DNA of 64,000 nt from an uncultured Sphingomonadaceae bacterium (GCA_947489315.1 CANLCX010000002.1:496001-560000), one strand, 5' to 3'; shown: positions 8,828 to 19,136, counted from the first letter of the stretch. Translations and numbers: made by a program. The notes: generated by a model not told the origin, from the letters alone.

Positions 8828-10062
8828 TTCATGAGGAATTTCGCAAAGGCTGGAAGGCTCTGTTTGCAGGGGTCGTTGGTGTTACCACCGGTGCATCGCC
8901 AATACCGTTCAATGTCCTGCCAATCGTCATCGGTCCAATCCATTTCGCCATGGGCTGGTCCTTTCTGCAGATCAGCATCGGCATAACAATTTATGGCATG
9001 GTCGGCGCGTTTCTTGCGCCGGCTGTTGGGGCTCTTGCCGACAAAATTGGCGTAAAGCCTGTTGCCATGGCATCGCTATTCGGCTTCGGAATTGCCTTTT
9101 CCTTGCTCTATTTCACACCGGACAACATATATGTGTTCTACGCAATATGGGCATTGGTCGGGATGCTCGGGATTGGTTCCACTCCAGTTACATGGAGCCG
9201 CACGATCAACATGTGGTTCTACGAAAACAAGGGGCTCGCGCTTGGCATATTATTGCTCGGCACCAGCATAGCCGGACTGATCGTCCCGCAAATCGCCAAC
9301 GCTGTGGTGGAGGCGGCAAGCTGGCGGGAAGTTTTCCCTGTCATGGCTTTGTTGCCGCTACTGGTTGGTTTGCCTATCGCCTTTTTTCTATTCCGTGATC
9401 CATCGCCGTCCGAACGGCCTCAGGAGATCCGCAGCAGCACCGGCGAGTTAACCGGATTCGGATTGCGCGAAGCGCTCCAGCATTATCGCTTTTGGATATT
9501 ATTCGCTTCAGTGGTTTGCATTGCTCTGGCTTATGGCGGCGCGCATATTCATATGGTTCAGATTGTCCAGATGCACGGATTGACCCCGGGTCAGGCCGCA
9601 ACCGTAATGGGTGTCGTCGCCAGCGGTATTTTCGCCGGCAGAGTGATAGTTGGCCTGCTGTTCGACAAATTCTGGGCTCCTGCTGTGGCATTCCCGGTGC
9701 TGCTCTTGCCGGTCGCAGCCTGCGCCTTTTTACTGGGTACCGGCACCAGCCAGCCGATCATTTTTTTGGCCGGCTTTCTGCTGGGATTTGCAGCAGGGGC
9801 GGAATCAGATGTTATCGCCTATCTCGCGGCACGCTATTTTGGTATGATCTCATACGGGCGCATCTATGGTTTCCTCTATGCGCCCTTTGGCATATTTTCG
9901 TCCATATCGCCGGTGCTCTATGGTTACACACGCGATACCACGGGCAGCTATGACAATATGCTGATCTTCGCCATGGGATTATTTGCGATCGGCGGAGCCT
10001 TGTTATTGTTGCTTGGCAAATATCCCGACTGGAAGGCAACGGAAAGGACCGTAATGGCATGA
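8824..10062 (+). CDS. MFS transporter
   Basis: A 412-residue major facilitator with twelve predicted membrane helices. The loop between helices 2 and 3 shows the signature ALADKIGVKPV, and the matching second-half loop is FAGRVIVGLLFDKF. It resembles the oxalate/formate antiporter-like or monocarboxylate-transporter-like branch. The gene overlaps both neighbours by 4 bases (8824-8827 and 10059-10062), so cytochrome, transporter and methyltransferase are made as one coupled unit. It probably moves the substrate or an acidic intermediate across the inner membrane. Substrate unknown. Confidence 0.9.
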   Translation: MIHEEFRKGWKALFAGVVGVTTGASPIPFNVLPIVIGPIHFAMGWSFLQISIGITIYGMVGAFLAPAVGALADKIGVKPVAMASLFGFGIAFSLLYFTPDNIYVFYAIWALVGMLGIGSTPVTWSRTINMWFYENKGLALGILLLGTSIAGLIVPQIANAVVEAASWREVFPVMALLPLLVGLPIAFFLFRDPSPSERPQEIRSSTGELTGFGLREALQHYRFWILFASVVCIALAYGGAHIHMVQIVQMHGLTPGQAATVMGVVASGIFAGRVIVGLLFDKFWAPAVAFPVLLLPVAACAFLLGTGTSQPIIFLAGFLLGFAAGAESDVIAYLAARYFGMISYGRIYGFLYAPFGIFSSISPVLYGYTRDTTGSYDNMLIFAMGLFAIGGALLLLLGKYPDWKATERTVMA

Positions 10063-11255
10063 AACCAGAAGATATTGCACCGCCCTATACGGCGGTCACC
10101 CAGCATGATGTTTTTCCGAAGCCCAATCATGATGAGGTCGCGCGCTTCAACTTCCTCGCCAATTTCAACCGCTTCATGGCTACCGCTCTCGGCCCCGGGA
10201 ACAAGCGGGCTTACGACAAGCGCGTCTTGCCCCAGTTCATCAAGGAACATGGCCGCGAGCCTCAGGACCGGTTTGAGATCCGCCGGGCCATGAACGAGGA
10301 TCCCTGGCACCGTTTCTGGTCCGCATTGAAACGGAACTCCATGGAAATCCGTCAACAAAACGGGCGAACGATTGTTTTGCGGCAGCTGGAAGACCTTGTC
10401 GAAAAGGCGAGCCAGTTGAACGAAGGCAGCAACAAGCTCTCTCTGGATCCGAATGTCGGCACACCACGTTATCAGTCGGCGGTAGACATACATTGCATGC
10501 CCGGCAGCTATCATGGTGAAGAATGCCCCGACGATATTTCGGCCGGCGCCAATTATGACTGCGGAATATTTGCCACTACCGCAGGCGGCATTGGTGCGCT
10601 GTCAGATGGCGGCGGTCAGGCGCTGGTCAAATGGATCAAGGAAGAACGACCCGGCTGGACGCCGAAACGGATCCTCGATATCGGGTGCACTGTGGGTCAC
10701 AATATCGTGCCACTGGCCCTTGCTTTTCCTGAAACTGAAATCATTGCGATAGATGTTGCCGCACCCGTATTGCGCTATGGTCATGCCAGGGCAAAAGCGC
10801 TGGGTGCTGATAATATCACTTTCATTCAGCACAATGCAGAAGATTTGTCCCGCTGGCCGGACGAATATTTTGACTGGGTTCAAACAACCATGTTCCTGCA
10901 CGAAACCAGTGGTACGGCGCTCCCTAAAATAATCAACGAGGGCTATAGGACGCTCGCCAAAGGCGGACTGATGTTCCATCTTGAGCAGCCAGCCTATACC
11001 GATGCGATGCCGCTCTATGAGCAGTTTATTCGCGACTGGGATGCATTCAACAATAACGAGCCATTCTGGTCCTCGATGCACGCGATTGATCTGAACGCTG
11101 TCATGACCGACGCTGGATTTGATGCTGGCTCGTTGTTTGAAGCCTATGTCAAAGCTGTGGTTGATCGCGAAGTATTTCCGGCAACGGCCGATAGCGGTGA
11201 AACCGAAGATCATGGCCGCGCGGCTGCATGGCATGCCTTTGGCGCCTGGAAGTAG
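10059..11255 (+). CDS. Class I SAM-dependent methyltransferase (paralogue of 6134-7327)
   Basis: A 398-residue methyltransferase built like the one at 6134-7327: an N-terminal region of about 190 residues with DRFEIRRAM and AVDIHCMPGSYH, then a Rossmann domain with motif I ILDIGCTVGHN, strand 2 IIAIDVAAP and the shared FLHETSGTAL. The two proteins are clearly homologous but diverged, so they probably methylate different positions or intermediates, or form a heteromer. The ATG overlaps the MFS stop (ATGA). It is the third gene of the rightward block. Confidence 0.88.
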   Translation: MKPEDIAPPYTAVTQHDVFPKPNHDEVARFNFLANFNRFMATALGPGNKRAYDKRVLPQFIKEHGREPQDRFEIRRAMNEDPWHRFWSALKRNSMEIRQQNGRTIVLRQLEDLVEKASQLNEGSNKLSLDPNVGTPRYQSAVDIHCMPGSYHGEECPDDISAGANYDCGIFATTAGGIGALSDGGGQALVKWIKEERPGWTPKRILDIGCTVGHNIVPLALAFPETEIIAIDVAAPVLRYGHARAKALGADNITFIQHNAEDLSRWPDEYFDWVQTTMFLHETSGTALPKIINEGYRTLAKGGLMFHLEQPAYTDAMPLYEQFIRDWDAFNNNEPFWSSMHAIDLNAVMTDAGFDAGSLFEAYVKAVVDREVFPATADSGETEDHGRAAAWHAFGAWK

Positions 11256-11336
11256 GCTGGCAGATGTACCAAAAAACTAGCCAACCGATTCCTTTGCAAA
11301 ATGCGAAGGCGAGCATTTGGCGCTAAAAGAGCTGAA

Positions 11337-12971
11337 GTGACAGAGTGTGATTTCATTATCATTGGTGCTGGCTCGGCAGGAGCGGTGCTTGCGAACCGGC
11401 TGTCGAGCAGCGGCAGATTCAAGGTTCTTCTGATTGAAGCCGGCGGGCGCAACCGATCACCCGTCTTATCAATACCGGCTGCCATGGCGACTGCGATTGC
11501 AATGCCAAAATATAGCTGGGGCTATCCGGTCGAACCGGACCAAAGCCGCCAGGGACGCCCTGACAACTGGCCCAGCGGACGAGGGCTTGGCGGAAGCAGC
11601 GCCATTAACGGCCTGTTTTACACCCGCGGCCAGCCGCAAGACTTCGACAATTGGGCAGCACTTGGCAATGCAGGCTGGGCTTATGCCGATGTCGAGCCTT
11701 ATTTTCGCGCGATTGAGAATTCAGAAATCGGGTCCGCCACAACGCGCGGCAAAAATGGTCCTCTGACTATTTCCAGACTTCGAGAGGTTCACCCGCTTGC
11801 CCAGAGCTTTGTGGATGCGGTTGAGGAATGCGGAATCGAACAGGTCGAGGATTATAACGGGATTCACGGATCAGGCGTTTCACTCGTACAGGTGACGCAA
11901 CGAAATGGACGGCGACAGAGCGCGGCCGATGCTTATCTCACCCCTGCCCGGAATAGAAGCAACCTTACGATCCTTACTGATGCGCAATGCACAAAGCTGA
12001 TTATCGATGAGGGCGTCTGCAAGGGCGTCCACTATATTCGCGGCGGGCGCAGCATGACGGCCCATGCCCGGCGCGAAGTGATTCTCAGCGCCGGTGCCAT
12101 TGGCTCACCCAAACTCCTCATGGCATCGGGCATTGGCCCGGAAAAAGCGCTGAAAGACGTTGGCATAGATGTCGTTCAAAGCCTCAACGGGGTTGGCCAG
12201 AACCTGCAGGAACACCCCAATGTCGGGATTAGCGCCGAAGTGAACGTACCGACGTACAATATCGATGCCCGCAACCCGTTCAAAATGGCAGCCCATCTCA
12301 CGCGATGGTTCGTTTTCGGAACGGGCCCGGCCACAAGCCCCTATTCGCAGGCAGCGGCATTTTATAATTCGCGCGACCTGAACGGGCGTCCCGATCTCGA
12401 AATTCTGTTTGCGCCACATGATTTCAAATGGACCGACAAAGGCCCGAAACCTGCTCCATTGCCGGGGGTCAATCTGATTGTGAGCCTCTGTCGCCCGGAA
12501 AGCAGAGGTGAAGTTCTCCTGCGTTCCAGCGACCCGGCTGCCCCTCCGATCATCCGGCACGACATGCTTGAAAACGCAGAAGATATGCGGCTGATTCTGG
12601 AATGCTGCTGGATGGTCAGGAAAGTCTATTCCACCTCTGCATTTGGCCCGTATGTGGTGCGGGAAAACTTGCCGGGTGAAGCGGTTGGGTCGGATGCAGA
12701 AATGGAAGATTATGTTCGCGGTGCCGTCTTCGGCGGGAACCATCTGATCGGAACGTGCAAGATGGGTCAGGATTCGATGGCAGTGGTGAACGAGAAACTC
12801 GAAGTGAGGGGTATCGGAAAGCTGCGGGTGATCGACGCATCGATCATGCCCCAACTGATCAGTGCCCATACCAACGCCGCCACAATGATGATCGCCGAGA
12901 AAGGCGCGGAGATGATCTTGCAAGATCATCTTTCGGGATCCCGAAAGCGGACATTAGCATCATCCAACTGA
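11337..12971 (+). CDS. GMC family FAD-dependent oxidoreductase (choline/alcohol dehydrogenase-like)
   Basis: A roughly 544-residue GMC oxidoreductase. The FAD dinucleotide motif [17 protein letters not shown] is at the N-terminus, followed by [14 protein letters not shown] and the second GMC signature ([16 protein letters not shown]). The C-terminal active site HLIGTCKMG...[17 protein letters not shown] provides the catalytic His pair region. I chose GTG at 11337 because it places the FAD motif at the usual distance; an in-frame ATG at 11301 would add 12 basic residues. It oxidises an alcohol to an aldehyde or ketone. Electrons could pass to the cytochrome fusion upstream. The last 14 codons run through palindromic DNA (12911-12947). 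Confidence 0.9.
   Translation: MTECDFIIIGAGSAGAVLANRLSSSGRFKVLLIEAGGRNRSPVLSIPAAMATAIAMPKYSWGYPVEPDQSRQGRPDNWPSGRGLGGSSAINGLFYTRGQPQDFDNWAALGNAGWAYADVEPYFRAIENSEIGSATTRGKNGPLTISRLREVHPLAQSFVDAVEECGIEQVEDYNGIHGSGVSLVQVTQRNGRRQSAADAYLTPARNRSNLTILTDAQCTKLIIDEGVCKGVHYIRGGRSMTAHARREVILSAGAIGSPKLLMASGIGPEKALKDVGIDVVQSLNGVGQNLQEHPNVGISAEVNVPTYNIDARNPFKMAAHLTRWFVFGTGPATSPYSQAAAFYNSRDLNGRPDLEILFAPHDFKWTDKGPKPAPLPGVNLIVSLCRPESRGEVLLRSSDPAAPPIIRHDMLENAEDMRLILECCWMVRKVYSTSAFGPYVVRENLPGEAVGSDAEMEDYVRGAVFGGNHLIGTCKMGQDSMAVVNEKLEVRGIGKLRVIDASIMPQLISAHTNAATMMIAEKGAEMILQDHLSGSRKRTLASSN
12911..12947. repeat. Two abutting perfect palindromes inside the 3' end of the GMC gene
   Basis: GATGATCTTGCAAGATCATC (12911-12930) is a perfect 20-base palindrome. 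CTTTCGGGATCCCGAAAG (12930-12947) is a perfect 18-base palindrome sharing one base with it. The second runs into CGAAAGCGGACATT, the same end sequence seen in the intergenic repeat at 20729. The element therefore looks like a repeat half that has invaded or been captured by the coding end, adding the C-terminal tail RKRTLASSN. No T-run follows, so it is not a classic intrinsic terminator. Confidence 0.75.
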
Positions 12972-13094
12972 ATGTAATGCTGTGAGGAATAACAGGGTGA
13001 GCCATGCGCCACAAATCCAGTTACTATATTATTTATCCGATCGTATCAATTTAGACAGTTCTGGATTATAGCGTCTGTGGATAGATAGCGTCAT

Positions 13095-13133
13095 CCGGGT
13101 TTGAAACCGGGCCATAAGATACTGTCATGACAG
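13095..13133. promoter_or_regulatory. Palindromic operator candidates before the second TonB receptor
   Basis: Within the 216-base gap upstream of 13188 there are two dyad sequences: CCGGGTTTGAAACCGGG at 13095-13111 (one mismatch in the arms) and CTGTCATGACAG at 13122-13133 (perfect). Their sizes suit dimeric TetR-type binding. A TetR gene is the next gene after the receptor, so autoregulation of the receptor-regulator unit is plausible but unproven. Confidence 0.4.
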
Positions 13134-13187
13134 CAACCCGGAAAACTGGGGGCTGCCATTGAAAAGACAGCTCACTGGAGGGATGAC

Positions 13188-15350
13188 ATGACTGGAACTC
13201 ATATTCAGCGCACTCTGCGCCGCTTGCCGTATCTAATCGGCACAGGAATCATCGCAGGCGCGGTCGGCATGACTAGCATGCCAGCTTATGCACAAAACGA
13301 GACCATCGTGGTAACCGCACGAAAGGTTCAGGAAAACCTGCAAGACGTTCCCGTCTCAGTTACTGCTTTCACCGGCGAAACTTTTGAAGAAGCCGGACTG
13401 ACCGAATTTGCCGATATATCCCAACTGACACCCAATTTTGACGTCAGGCCGCGAGGAGCCACCGGAGCGCTTTTTGCTAACCTGACTATTCGCGGCCAAA
13501 CTTCCGGGTTTTTGACACTGAATGCAGATCAGGCTGTCGGGATAAACATCAATGGTGCGCCGATTACACGTGGGACCAGCTTATTCTCAAATTTGTTTGA
13601 TATTGAACGCATTGAGGTGCTGAAAGGTCCACAAGGTACACTCTATGGCAAAAACACCACAGGCGGAGCTGTGAATGTTGTCACAAGGGGGCCGGAACTG
13701 GATGAGATAAGCGGCTATGGTCAGTTCACATATGGTTCCTTTGATCGGACGGACGCGCAGCTGGTAGCCAATGTGCCGCTGGTGGAAGACAAGTTTGGTA
13801 TCCGCCTTGGTGCTGCACTGACACATCGCGATGGTTTTGGTATCGGGGTTGGAACGGGCCGGGAACTGGCAGACGATAACGAAATCTTCCTTCGTGGTTC
13901 GCTGTTATTTGAACCTAGCGATACATTCTCGATCCGCATTAATGCAGACTATCATGACGTCGATGAGTCCACGTCCATCTTCCGGTCCCTGCGATCCGCA
14001 TCGCTGGACCTTGGCTTTTTCATCCTGCCAATAGCTGTCGAAACGACCGATCCGAATTTTTACGCAGGAAATGATTTTCGCGCTGAGGCACCGTTTGCCA
14101 GATCGGATGAGTTTAATATCAATGCTACGGCGACCCTTGATCTGGGCGGTGCCACGCTGGAATCCATAACCAGCTATCGGCAACAAAATTCACTGACACT
14201 GGTGCAATCCGCTCCGAGTACATCCGTCACTTTGGGTCAGGATTCTGACCTGTTCGCACAGGAGCTCCGTTTGTCGGGAGCGGCGTTGGATGACCGACTA
14301 ACTTGGCAAGTTGGTGGCTTTTATTCGACAGAGTCCGGCGAAGATATTGATAATGTTGGGGGGTTTCAGACAACGGCAGCAGAAAACGAAGGCTGGTCTC
14401 TGTTCACCCAGAACAGCTTTGCAATGACCGATCAATTGAAATTGACACTTGGCCTTCGCTACACAAATGAAGATCGCGAAGTGCGAGATATTTCACCGGT
14501 TGTGTCTGGACTTCTTCAGAATAATGCGAGTTTTGATGCCTTCTCCTGGCTGGCCAGTCTCGACTTCAAGCCAACAGATGAGACGTTGCTATACGCCAGT
14601 ATATCACGCGGCTTCCGAAGCGGCGCGATCGACCAGGACAATCTGGCGACCATCGTCGATCCCGAATTTGTTTTGAACTATGAAGCTGGTTTCAAGGCAG
14701 ATCTGTTCGATAACAATGTTCGCTTCAACACGTCCGTTTTCTATAGCGACTATACAGATATTCAACGGACTGCGTTTGACCCCGATAGTATTGGTATGAC
14801 GGGCGTGCCAACGACCGTGCTACGAAATGCTGCCGAAGCCACTATCTGGGGTTTCGAGGCAGAGCTTCAGGTGACGCCCGTGGATGGATTGTCATTGGGA
14901 GCCACTGTTGGATATACCAACGCGGAATTTGATGAATTTATTGATTTTGACGCGGCGGGAAATCTCCTTGACCGGACCGACGAGCCGCTTGGCGGCCCGG
15001 AGTGGCAGTTTAGTCTGAACGGCCGGTACGAATATTATGTTTCAGACACGGCCAAGCTTGGTATTCAGGCGAACTATTTCTGGATTGGCGAGGATGTCCT
15101 TGCTGCCCCGGCTGTTGTCGCGGCGCTGGATCCGGGCGAAGGATCCATTGCATCGATTGGCTTACTGAACGGCCAAATTGATCTCGATCTCGAGAAATGG
15201 GGCGGCCTGAAGGTCGCCGTCTTCGGAACCAATATCTTGGATAAAGAATATTTTGTCGGCGGGATTGCGCTCGATCTGTTTGGGGGAATCTCCAACAGGC
15301 TGGTTGGTGAACCACGGCAATGGGGTATTCGCGTGACAAAAGACTTTTAG
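13188..15350 (+). CDS. TonB-dependent outer-membrane receptor
   Basis: A complete 720-residue receptor. The start has GGAGGG seven bases upstream. A signal peptide ends at AYAQ near residue 36, followed by the TonB-box-like ETIVVTARK, the plug (LTIRGQTSG, IERIEVLKGPQGTLYGKNTTGGAVNVVTR) and a barrel ending with an aromatic residue (RVTKDF), as needed for outer-membrane insertion. It belongs to the large sphingomonad TonB receptor group used for uptake of plant or pollutant-derived molecules. Its 3' end nearly touches the TetR gene, and catabolic genes follow. Ligand unknown. Confidence 0.93.
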   Translation: MTGTHIQRTLRRLPYLIGTGIIAGAVGMTSMPAYAQNETIVVTARKVQENLQDVPVSVTAFTGETFEEAGLTEFADISQLTPNFDVRPRGATGALFANLTIRGQTSGFLTLNADQAVGININGAPITRGTSLFSNLFDIERIEVLKGPQGTLYGKNTTGGAVNVVTRGPELDEISGYGQFTYGSFDRTDAQLVANVPLVEDKFGIRLGAALTHRDGFGIGVGTGRELADDNEIFLRGSLLFEPSDTFSIRINADYHDVDESTSIFRSLRSASLDLGFFILPIAVETTDPNFYAGNDFRAEAPFARSDEFNINATATLDLGGATLESITSYRQQNSLTLVQSAPSTSVTLGQDSDLFAQELRLSGAALDDRLTWQVGGFYSTESGEDIDNVGGFQTTAAENEGWSLFTQNSFAMTDQLKLTLGLRYTNEDREVRDISPVVSGLLQNNASFDAFSWLASLDFKPTDETLLYASISRGFRSGAIDQDNLATIVDPEFVLNYEAGFKADLFDNNVRFNTSVFYSDYTDIQRTAFDPDSIGMTGVPTTVLRNAAEATIWGFEAELQVTPVDGLSLGATVGYTNAEFDEFIDFDAAGNLLDRTDEPLGGPEWQFSLNGRYEYYVSDTAKLGIQANYFWIGEDVLAAPAVVAALDPGEGSIASIGLLNGQIDLDLEKWGGLKVAVFGTNILDKEYFVGGIALDLFGGISNRLVGEPRQWGIRVTKDF

Positions 15351-15397
15351 AACAGCAGAAAGACGGCTTGAAATTCGTCATCATTTGCGAGGATAAT

Positions 15398-16072
15398 ATG
15401 GAAACCGGACTGGAACTAGACACGCGCTCGAAACTGCTAAAAGCGGCAGTCGTGCAATTTGGCAAATTTGGCTTTGCTGGCACCTCTGTGCGCAAAATCG
15501 CTGATGATGCTGGTGTTAACCACGGTTCGATCAAATATCACTATTCCAGCAAGGATGACCTGTGGCGCGCCGCCGTGGCCTATCTCTATGGCTTGCTCGA
15601 TGAAGCCGTGCACAAGGATGAGGCAGAATGGAAAAACATGTCTCCGCGCGAGCAAATCATCAACAGCGCCACCAATTATATCCGCTTTTCTGCAAAGCAT
15701 CCTGAATTGAGCCGGATCGTTTTTTTCGAAACGATGCACGAGAGCGAACGTCTGGAATGGCTGACAGAGAATTTTATCCGGCCCTACACATCGCGTGCGA
15801 TTGCCCGCGTTGCCTTGGCGCAGGAGCAAGGCGTCTATGTTGATGACGTGCCTGCGATGAACTTGCATTATGTCAATATTGCCGCAGCCAAGAATATCTT
15901 CCTGATGGCGCCAGAAATCAAACGGGCCTTCGACATTGACGTCTTTGATGATGATCAGATCGAACAGCATATCGATGCGGTTTTGAAACTGACCATGCGC
16001 CCAGAGCATGCGGAAGAGAAGCCATCACCAGATGGCACAGACACAGATAAGAATTTTTCCAATGTGACTTAG
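15398..16072 (+). CDS. TetR/AcrR family transcriptional regulator
   Basis: A 224-residue repressor-type protein. The N-terminal helix-turn-helix domain reads TRSKLLKAAVVQFGKFGFAG, then SVRKIADDAGVNHGSIKYHYSSKDDLW, matching the TetR recognition helix and the phenylalanine/tyrosine-rich end. The remaining 150 residues form a helical ligand-binding domain. I selected ATG at 15398, with GAGG five bases before it; an upstream in-frame start at 15320 would overlap the receptor gene. It probably senses the island substrate and controls the receptor and perhaps both catabolic blocks. The C-terminal 20 residues are polar and look disordered. Confidence 0.9.
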   Translation: METGLELDTRSKLLKAAVVQFGKFGFAGTSVRKIADDAGVNHGSIKYHYSSKDDLWRAAVAYLYGLLDEAVHKDEAEWKNMSPREQIINSATNYIRFSAKHPELSRIVFFETMHESERLEWLTENFIRPYTSRAIARVALAQEQGVYVDDVPAMNLHYVNIAAAKNIFLMAPEIKRAFDIDVFDDDQIEQHIDAVLKLTMRPEHAEEKPSPDGTDTDKNFSNVT

Positions 16073-16142
16073 ATTCGCCCTCGCTAAAGCTGACGCCGCT
16101 TCAGGCGTTGCGCGGTATCGGGTATGACGTGAAAGGATAAAA

Positions 16143-17897
16143 ATGCTCGATATAGTGATCAAAGGCGGGACCATAATTGACGGATTGGGCGGCGCCTCTC
16201 GCATCGGAGATGTGGGCATCAAAGACGGAATGATCGTCGAGATGGATGACGCGATCACAACGACTGCCGACGAAGTGCTTGATGCACAGGGCGCTATCGT
16301 CACGCCGGGCTTTGTCGATATTCACACCCATTATGACGGGCAGGTGAGCTGGGACGATGAAATGAATCCGTCTGCCAGCCACGGCGTAACATCGGTAGTG
16401 ATGGGCAATTGCGGCGTCGGTTTTGCGCCGGTTCCGCCGGGCGGAGAACGGGATTTGATCGAAGTGATGGAGGGAGTTGAAGATATACCCGGCACTGCCC
16501 TTTATGAGGGCATAGAATGGGGCGCTTGGGAGAGCTTTCCCGAATATCTCGACTATATTGCCTCGCGAAAATTTGCATTGAACATCGGCGCGCAAATCCC
16601 GCACGCCGCCGTGCGCAACTATGTCATGGGTCAGCGCGGCCGGGACAACGAAGCGGCGACACAGGATGATCTCGATAAGATGGCAAAAATTGTGAAAGAC
16701 GGCTTGGAAGCGGGAGCTGTTGGATTTTCGACCTCTCGCACCATCGGGCACCGTTCGACACATGGCCATAGCATTCCGGGCACATTTGCTGCGGATGAGG
16801 AAATCCTGACACTCGCCAACGCGATGACGGAGGCGGGCAAAGGCGTCTTTGAGCTTATTCCCGCTGGCGTCATTGGCGATCTGGAAATGCTGGGCGGTGA
16901 AAAACGCAGCGCTGAACAAGAACTGGAACTGATGACGCAAATATCACGCGACAGTGGCCGGCCGGTGACCTTTACTCTGCTCCAGCATGCCGACGAAAAA
17001 ACGGCATGGCGTGACATTCTCGAAAAAGTGTCAGCCGCTAACAAGGAGGGTGCGCATCTCTTCCCCCAAATTGCCTCGCGCCCAATCGGGTTGGTAACAA
17101 ACCTCAGAACCTATCATCTGTTTCAGCGCCGGGAGACATTTCTCAAGCTGCGCGACTTGCCATTTGATCAGCTTCTGACCGAGATGCGAAAACCGGAAGT
17201 CCGCGCGGCAATATTGTCTGATGAGAACGTAAAACCCGATCTGCCGGGTACGATGGAAAATGTCTATTACATGTTCAAAATCGCGACAGCCGGTCTGTTT
17301 GAGATCGAAGATCCGATCGATTACGAGCCAACCGCAGACAAGAGCTTCAAAGCCCGGGCGGCGGCACTGGGTCAGGATGAAGAGGAATTCATGTATGATT
17401 TCCTGCTCAAAGATGACGGGTCCCGGTTCGCCATCGTACTGGGCAGCAATTTCTATGATTATAATCATGACGCGATTCACGAGATGCTGTCTCATCCCGA
17501 AACAGTGACCGGATTGAGCGATGCCGGGGCCCATGTCACTTTGATATTCGATGGCGTCGCGCCCACCTACCAGATGACGCACTGGAGTCGTGACCGAAAG
17601 CGGGGCGCGCAAATACCGCTTGAATTTATCGTCCACAAACAAAGCTATAAAAATGCCCAGCTTTACAATCTGCAGGATCGGGGTTCGCTGGAAGTTGGCA
17701 AGCGGGCAGATATTAACGTTATCGATTTCGATCAATTGAAACTCGGTGGACTGGAAGTGCACGCTGACCTGCCGGCTGGAGGCAAGCGCATCTTGCAACC
17801 GGCATCGGGCTATATCGCGACCTATGTAAATGGTGTCAAAACCAGAGCGAATGATCAGGATACCGGCGCGCGGCCCGGCCACTTGCTGCGCGGGTGA
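16143..17897 (+). CDS. Amidohydrolase, N-acyl-D-amino-acid deacylase family
   Basis: A 584-residue amidohydrolase of the D-aminoacylase group. The N-terminal beta-sandwich strand [15 protein letters not shown] leads to [12 protein letters not shown], the metal-binding Hx[10 protein letters not shown] supplies the conserved cysteine of the family, and SDAGAHVT carries the catalytic Asp. The C-terminus returns to the sandwich ([15 protein letters not shown]). Members hydrolyse amide bonds, but many in sphingomonads have unknown substrates. The gene follows the TetR gene and precedes an MFS transporter. It would release an amine or acid for the acyl-CoA ligase downstream, which is an inference. 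Confidence 0.9.
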   Translation: MLDIVIKGGTIIDGLGGASRIGDVGIKDGMIVEMDDAITTTADEVLDAQGAIVTPGFVDIHTHYDGQVSWDDEMNPSASHGVTSVVMGNCGVGFAPVPPGGERDLIEVMEGVEDIPGTALYEGIEWGAWESFPEYLDYIASRKFALNIGAQIPHAAVRNYVMGQRGRDNEAATQDDLDKMAKIVKDGLEAGAVGFSTSRTIGHRSTHGHSIPGTFAADEEILTLANAMTEAGKGVFELIPAGVIGDLEMLGGEKRSAEQELELMTQISRDSGRPVTFTLLQHADEKTAWRDILEKVSAANKEGAHLFPQIASRPIGLVTNLRTYHLFQRRETFLKLRDLPFDQLLTEMRKPEVRAAILSDENVKPDLPGTMENVYYMFKIATAGLFEIEDPIDYEPTADKSFKARAAALGQDEEEFMYDFLLKDDGSRFAIVLGSNFYDYNHDAIHEMLSHPETVTGLSDAGAHVTLIFDGVAPTYQMTHWSRDRKRGAQIPLEFIVHKQSYKNAQLYNLQDRGSLEVGKRADINVIDFDQLKLGGLEVHADLPAGGKRILQPASGYIATYVNGVKTRANDQDTGARPGHLLRG

Positions 17898-17942
17898 GTA
17901 GGCAAAGACCAGTGAGTCAATCTGCCGGGGGAGAAATATCTC

Positions 17943-19136
17943 ATGACCAGTGATAACATCGTTGCGCTAAAGCCCTATCAACTCGCGGCCTTGCTGGTCA
18001 TTTTCATGACTGTTTTTGCAGCGCCCCTGACCATCGCATTTAACATCGGTGCAATCGTTTCCACGTTCGATGCAACGCGCACCGAGGCTGGACTGGTTAT
18101 GACAGCCGAAGGTGTCGCGGTTTCGCTAGCTTCCATCATTGGATCACGCCTGATATCAAAATATTATCTGAAAACATTGCTGGTTGCGGGCGTATTGCTG
18201 GTCATTGCTGGCAATGCGCTAACCGTAATAGCGACGGATATCCCGATGATGGTCATCTGCCGCATATTGGCTGGTTTGGGTATCGGAACGGTCATCAGTT
18301 CGATCATGGCAACCGCCGCACGTACCCCCAAGCCCGAAATGACTTTTGGCTGGGTGAATGCCAGCGCGGGCGCTTTCATCTCGCTCCTCGCACTTGCCGT
18401 TCCCTTTGCGATAATCCGCGGCGGTCTGGACGGTGCCTATGGGCTCTACACTGCTCTTGCCGTCATCGGGCTAATTTTGATCACCGTAATTCCAAACAAC
18501 AAAGCCCCAAATATTAGTGCTCCGGCAAAAGCATCTGATGACAAAAAGTCCGCCGGGCGGTTCAAAGCCAATGCAGGATGGATTGCGCTTTTGGGCCTGG
18601 GGATTTTCTTCTTTGGTCAGGCAGGCATCGCTGCCTTTGTAGAAAGAATAGGCGCTGATGTCGGCATTCCGCTGGCCAAAATCGGAACGATCTTCTTCTT
18701 TGCAGGTCTTTTGACCATCGTCGGTCCCATCTGTGCCGGTATCGTCGGCGCGCGTTTCGGAAGTACGAAACCGCTCGTGCTCGTCGGTGTGTTTATTTGT
18801 CTCGCGGTAATTGGCATTGCGATTAGCGGAGAGAAAATCGGTTTCTACATCGGCGTTCCCATGATCATGATAATGCCTGCCATCATGTTACCGTCCTTTC
18901 TGGGCGGTCTTGCGGTGGTTGATCCAACGGGCCGTCTTGCAGGAGCGCATCCAGCCTTCGCGACCATGGGCGGCGCCATGGGCCCGGTTGCCGCAGGAAC
19001 AATCTCTGACATCGGAGGTTTTGCAACCCTTGGGTGGTTCATTGTTGCTGTGCTGGTCATTGGAATGACGCTGATGGCTGCTGCCACATTCAAGGCGGAT
19101 AGTCTCCGATCAGCCTCGCTTCAGCCTGCGGAATAG
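17943..19136 (+). CDS. MFS transporter
   Basis: A 397-residue inner-membrane transporter with about twelve hydrophobic helices. Residues 120-130 read LAGLGIGTVISSIMATAAR, a typical helix 4 of sugar/drug-antiporter-like major facilitators. GGGAGAAATATC precedes the ATG. It lies between the amidohydrolase and the acyl-CoA ligase with short gaps, in the same operon. It is a second transporter of the island, unrelated in close sequence to the one at 8824. Import of a hydrolysis product or export of a by-product are both possible. Confidence 0.88.
   Translation: MTSDNIVALKPYQLAALLVIFMTVFAAPLTIAFNIGAIVSTFDATRTEAGLVMTAEGVAVSLASIIGSRLISKYYLKTLLVAGVLLVIAGNALTVIATDIPMMVICRILAGLGIGTVISSIMATAARTPKPEMTFGWVNASAGAFISLLALAVPFAIIRGGLDGAYGLYTALAVIGLILITVIPNNKAPNISAPAKASDDKKSAGRFKANAGWIALLGLGIFFFGQAGIAAFVERIGADVGIPLAKIGTIFFFAGLLTIVGPICAGIVGARFGSTKPLVLVGVFICLAVIGIAISGEKIGFYIGVPMIMIMPAIMLPSFLGGLAVVDPTGRLAGAHPAFATMGGAMGPVAAGTISDIGGFATLGWFIVAVLVIGMTLMAAATFKADSLRSASLQPAE

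Noticed and set aside
12105-12929. 274-codon minus-strand open frame
   Set aside because: Antisense to the GMC oxidoreductase, which carries clear motifs.
17031-17882. 283-codon minus-strand open frame
   Set aside because: Antisense to the amidohydrolase; no family recognised.
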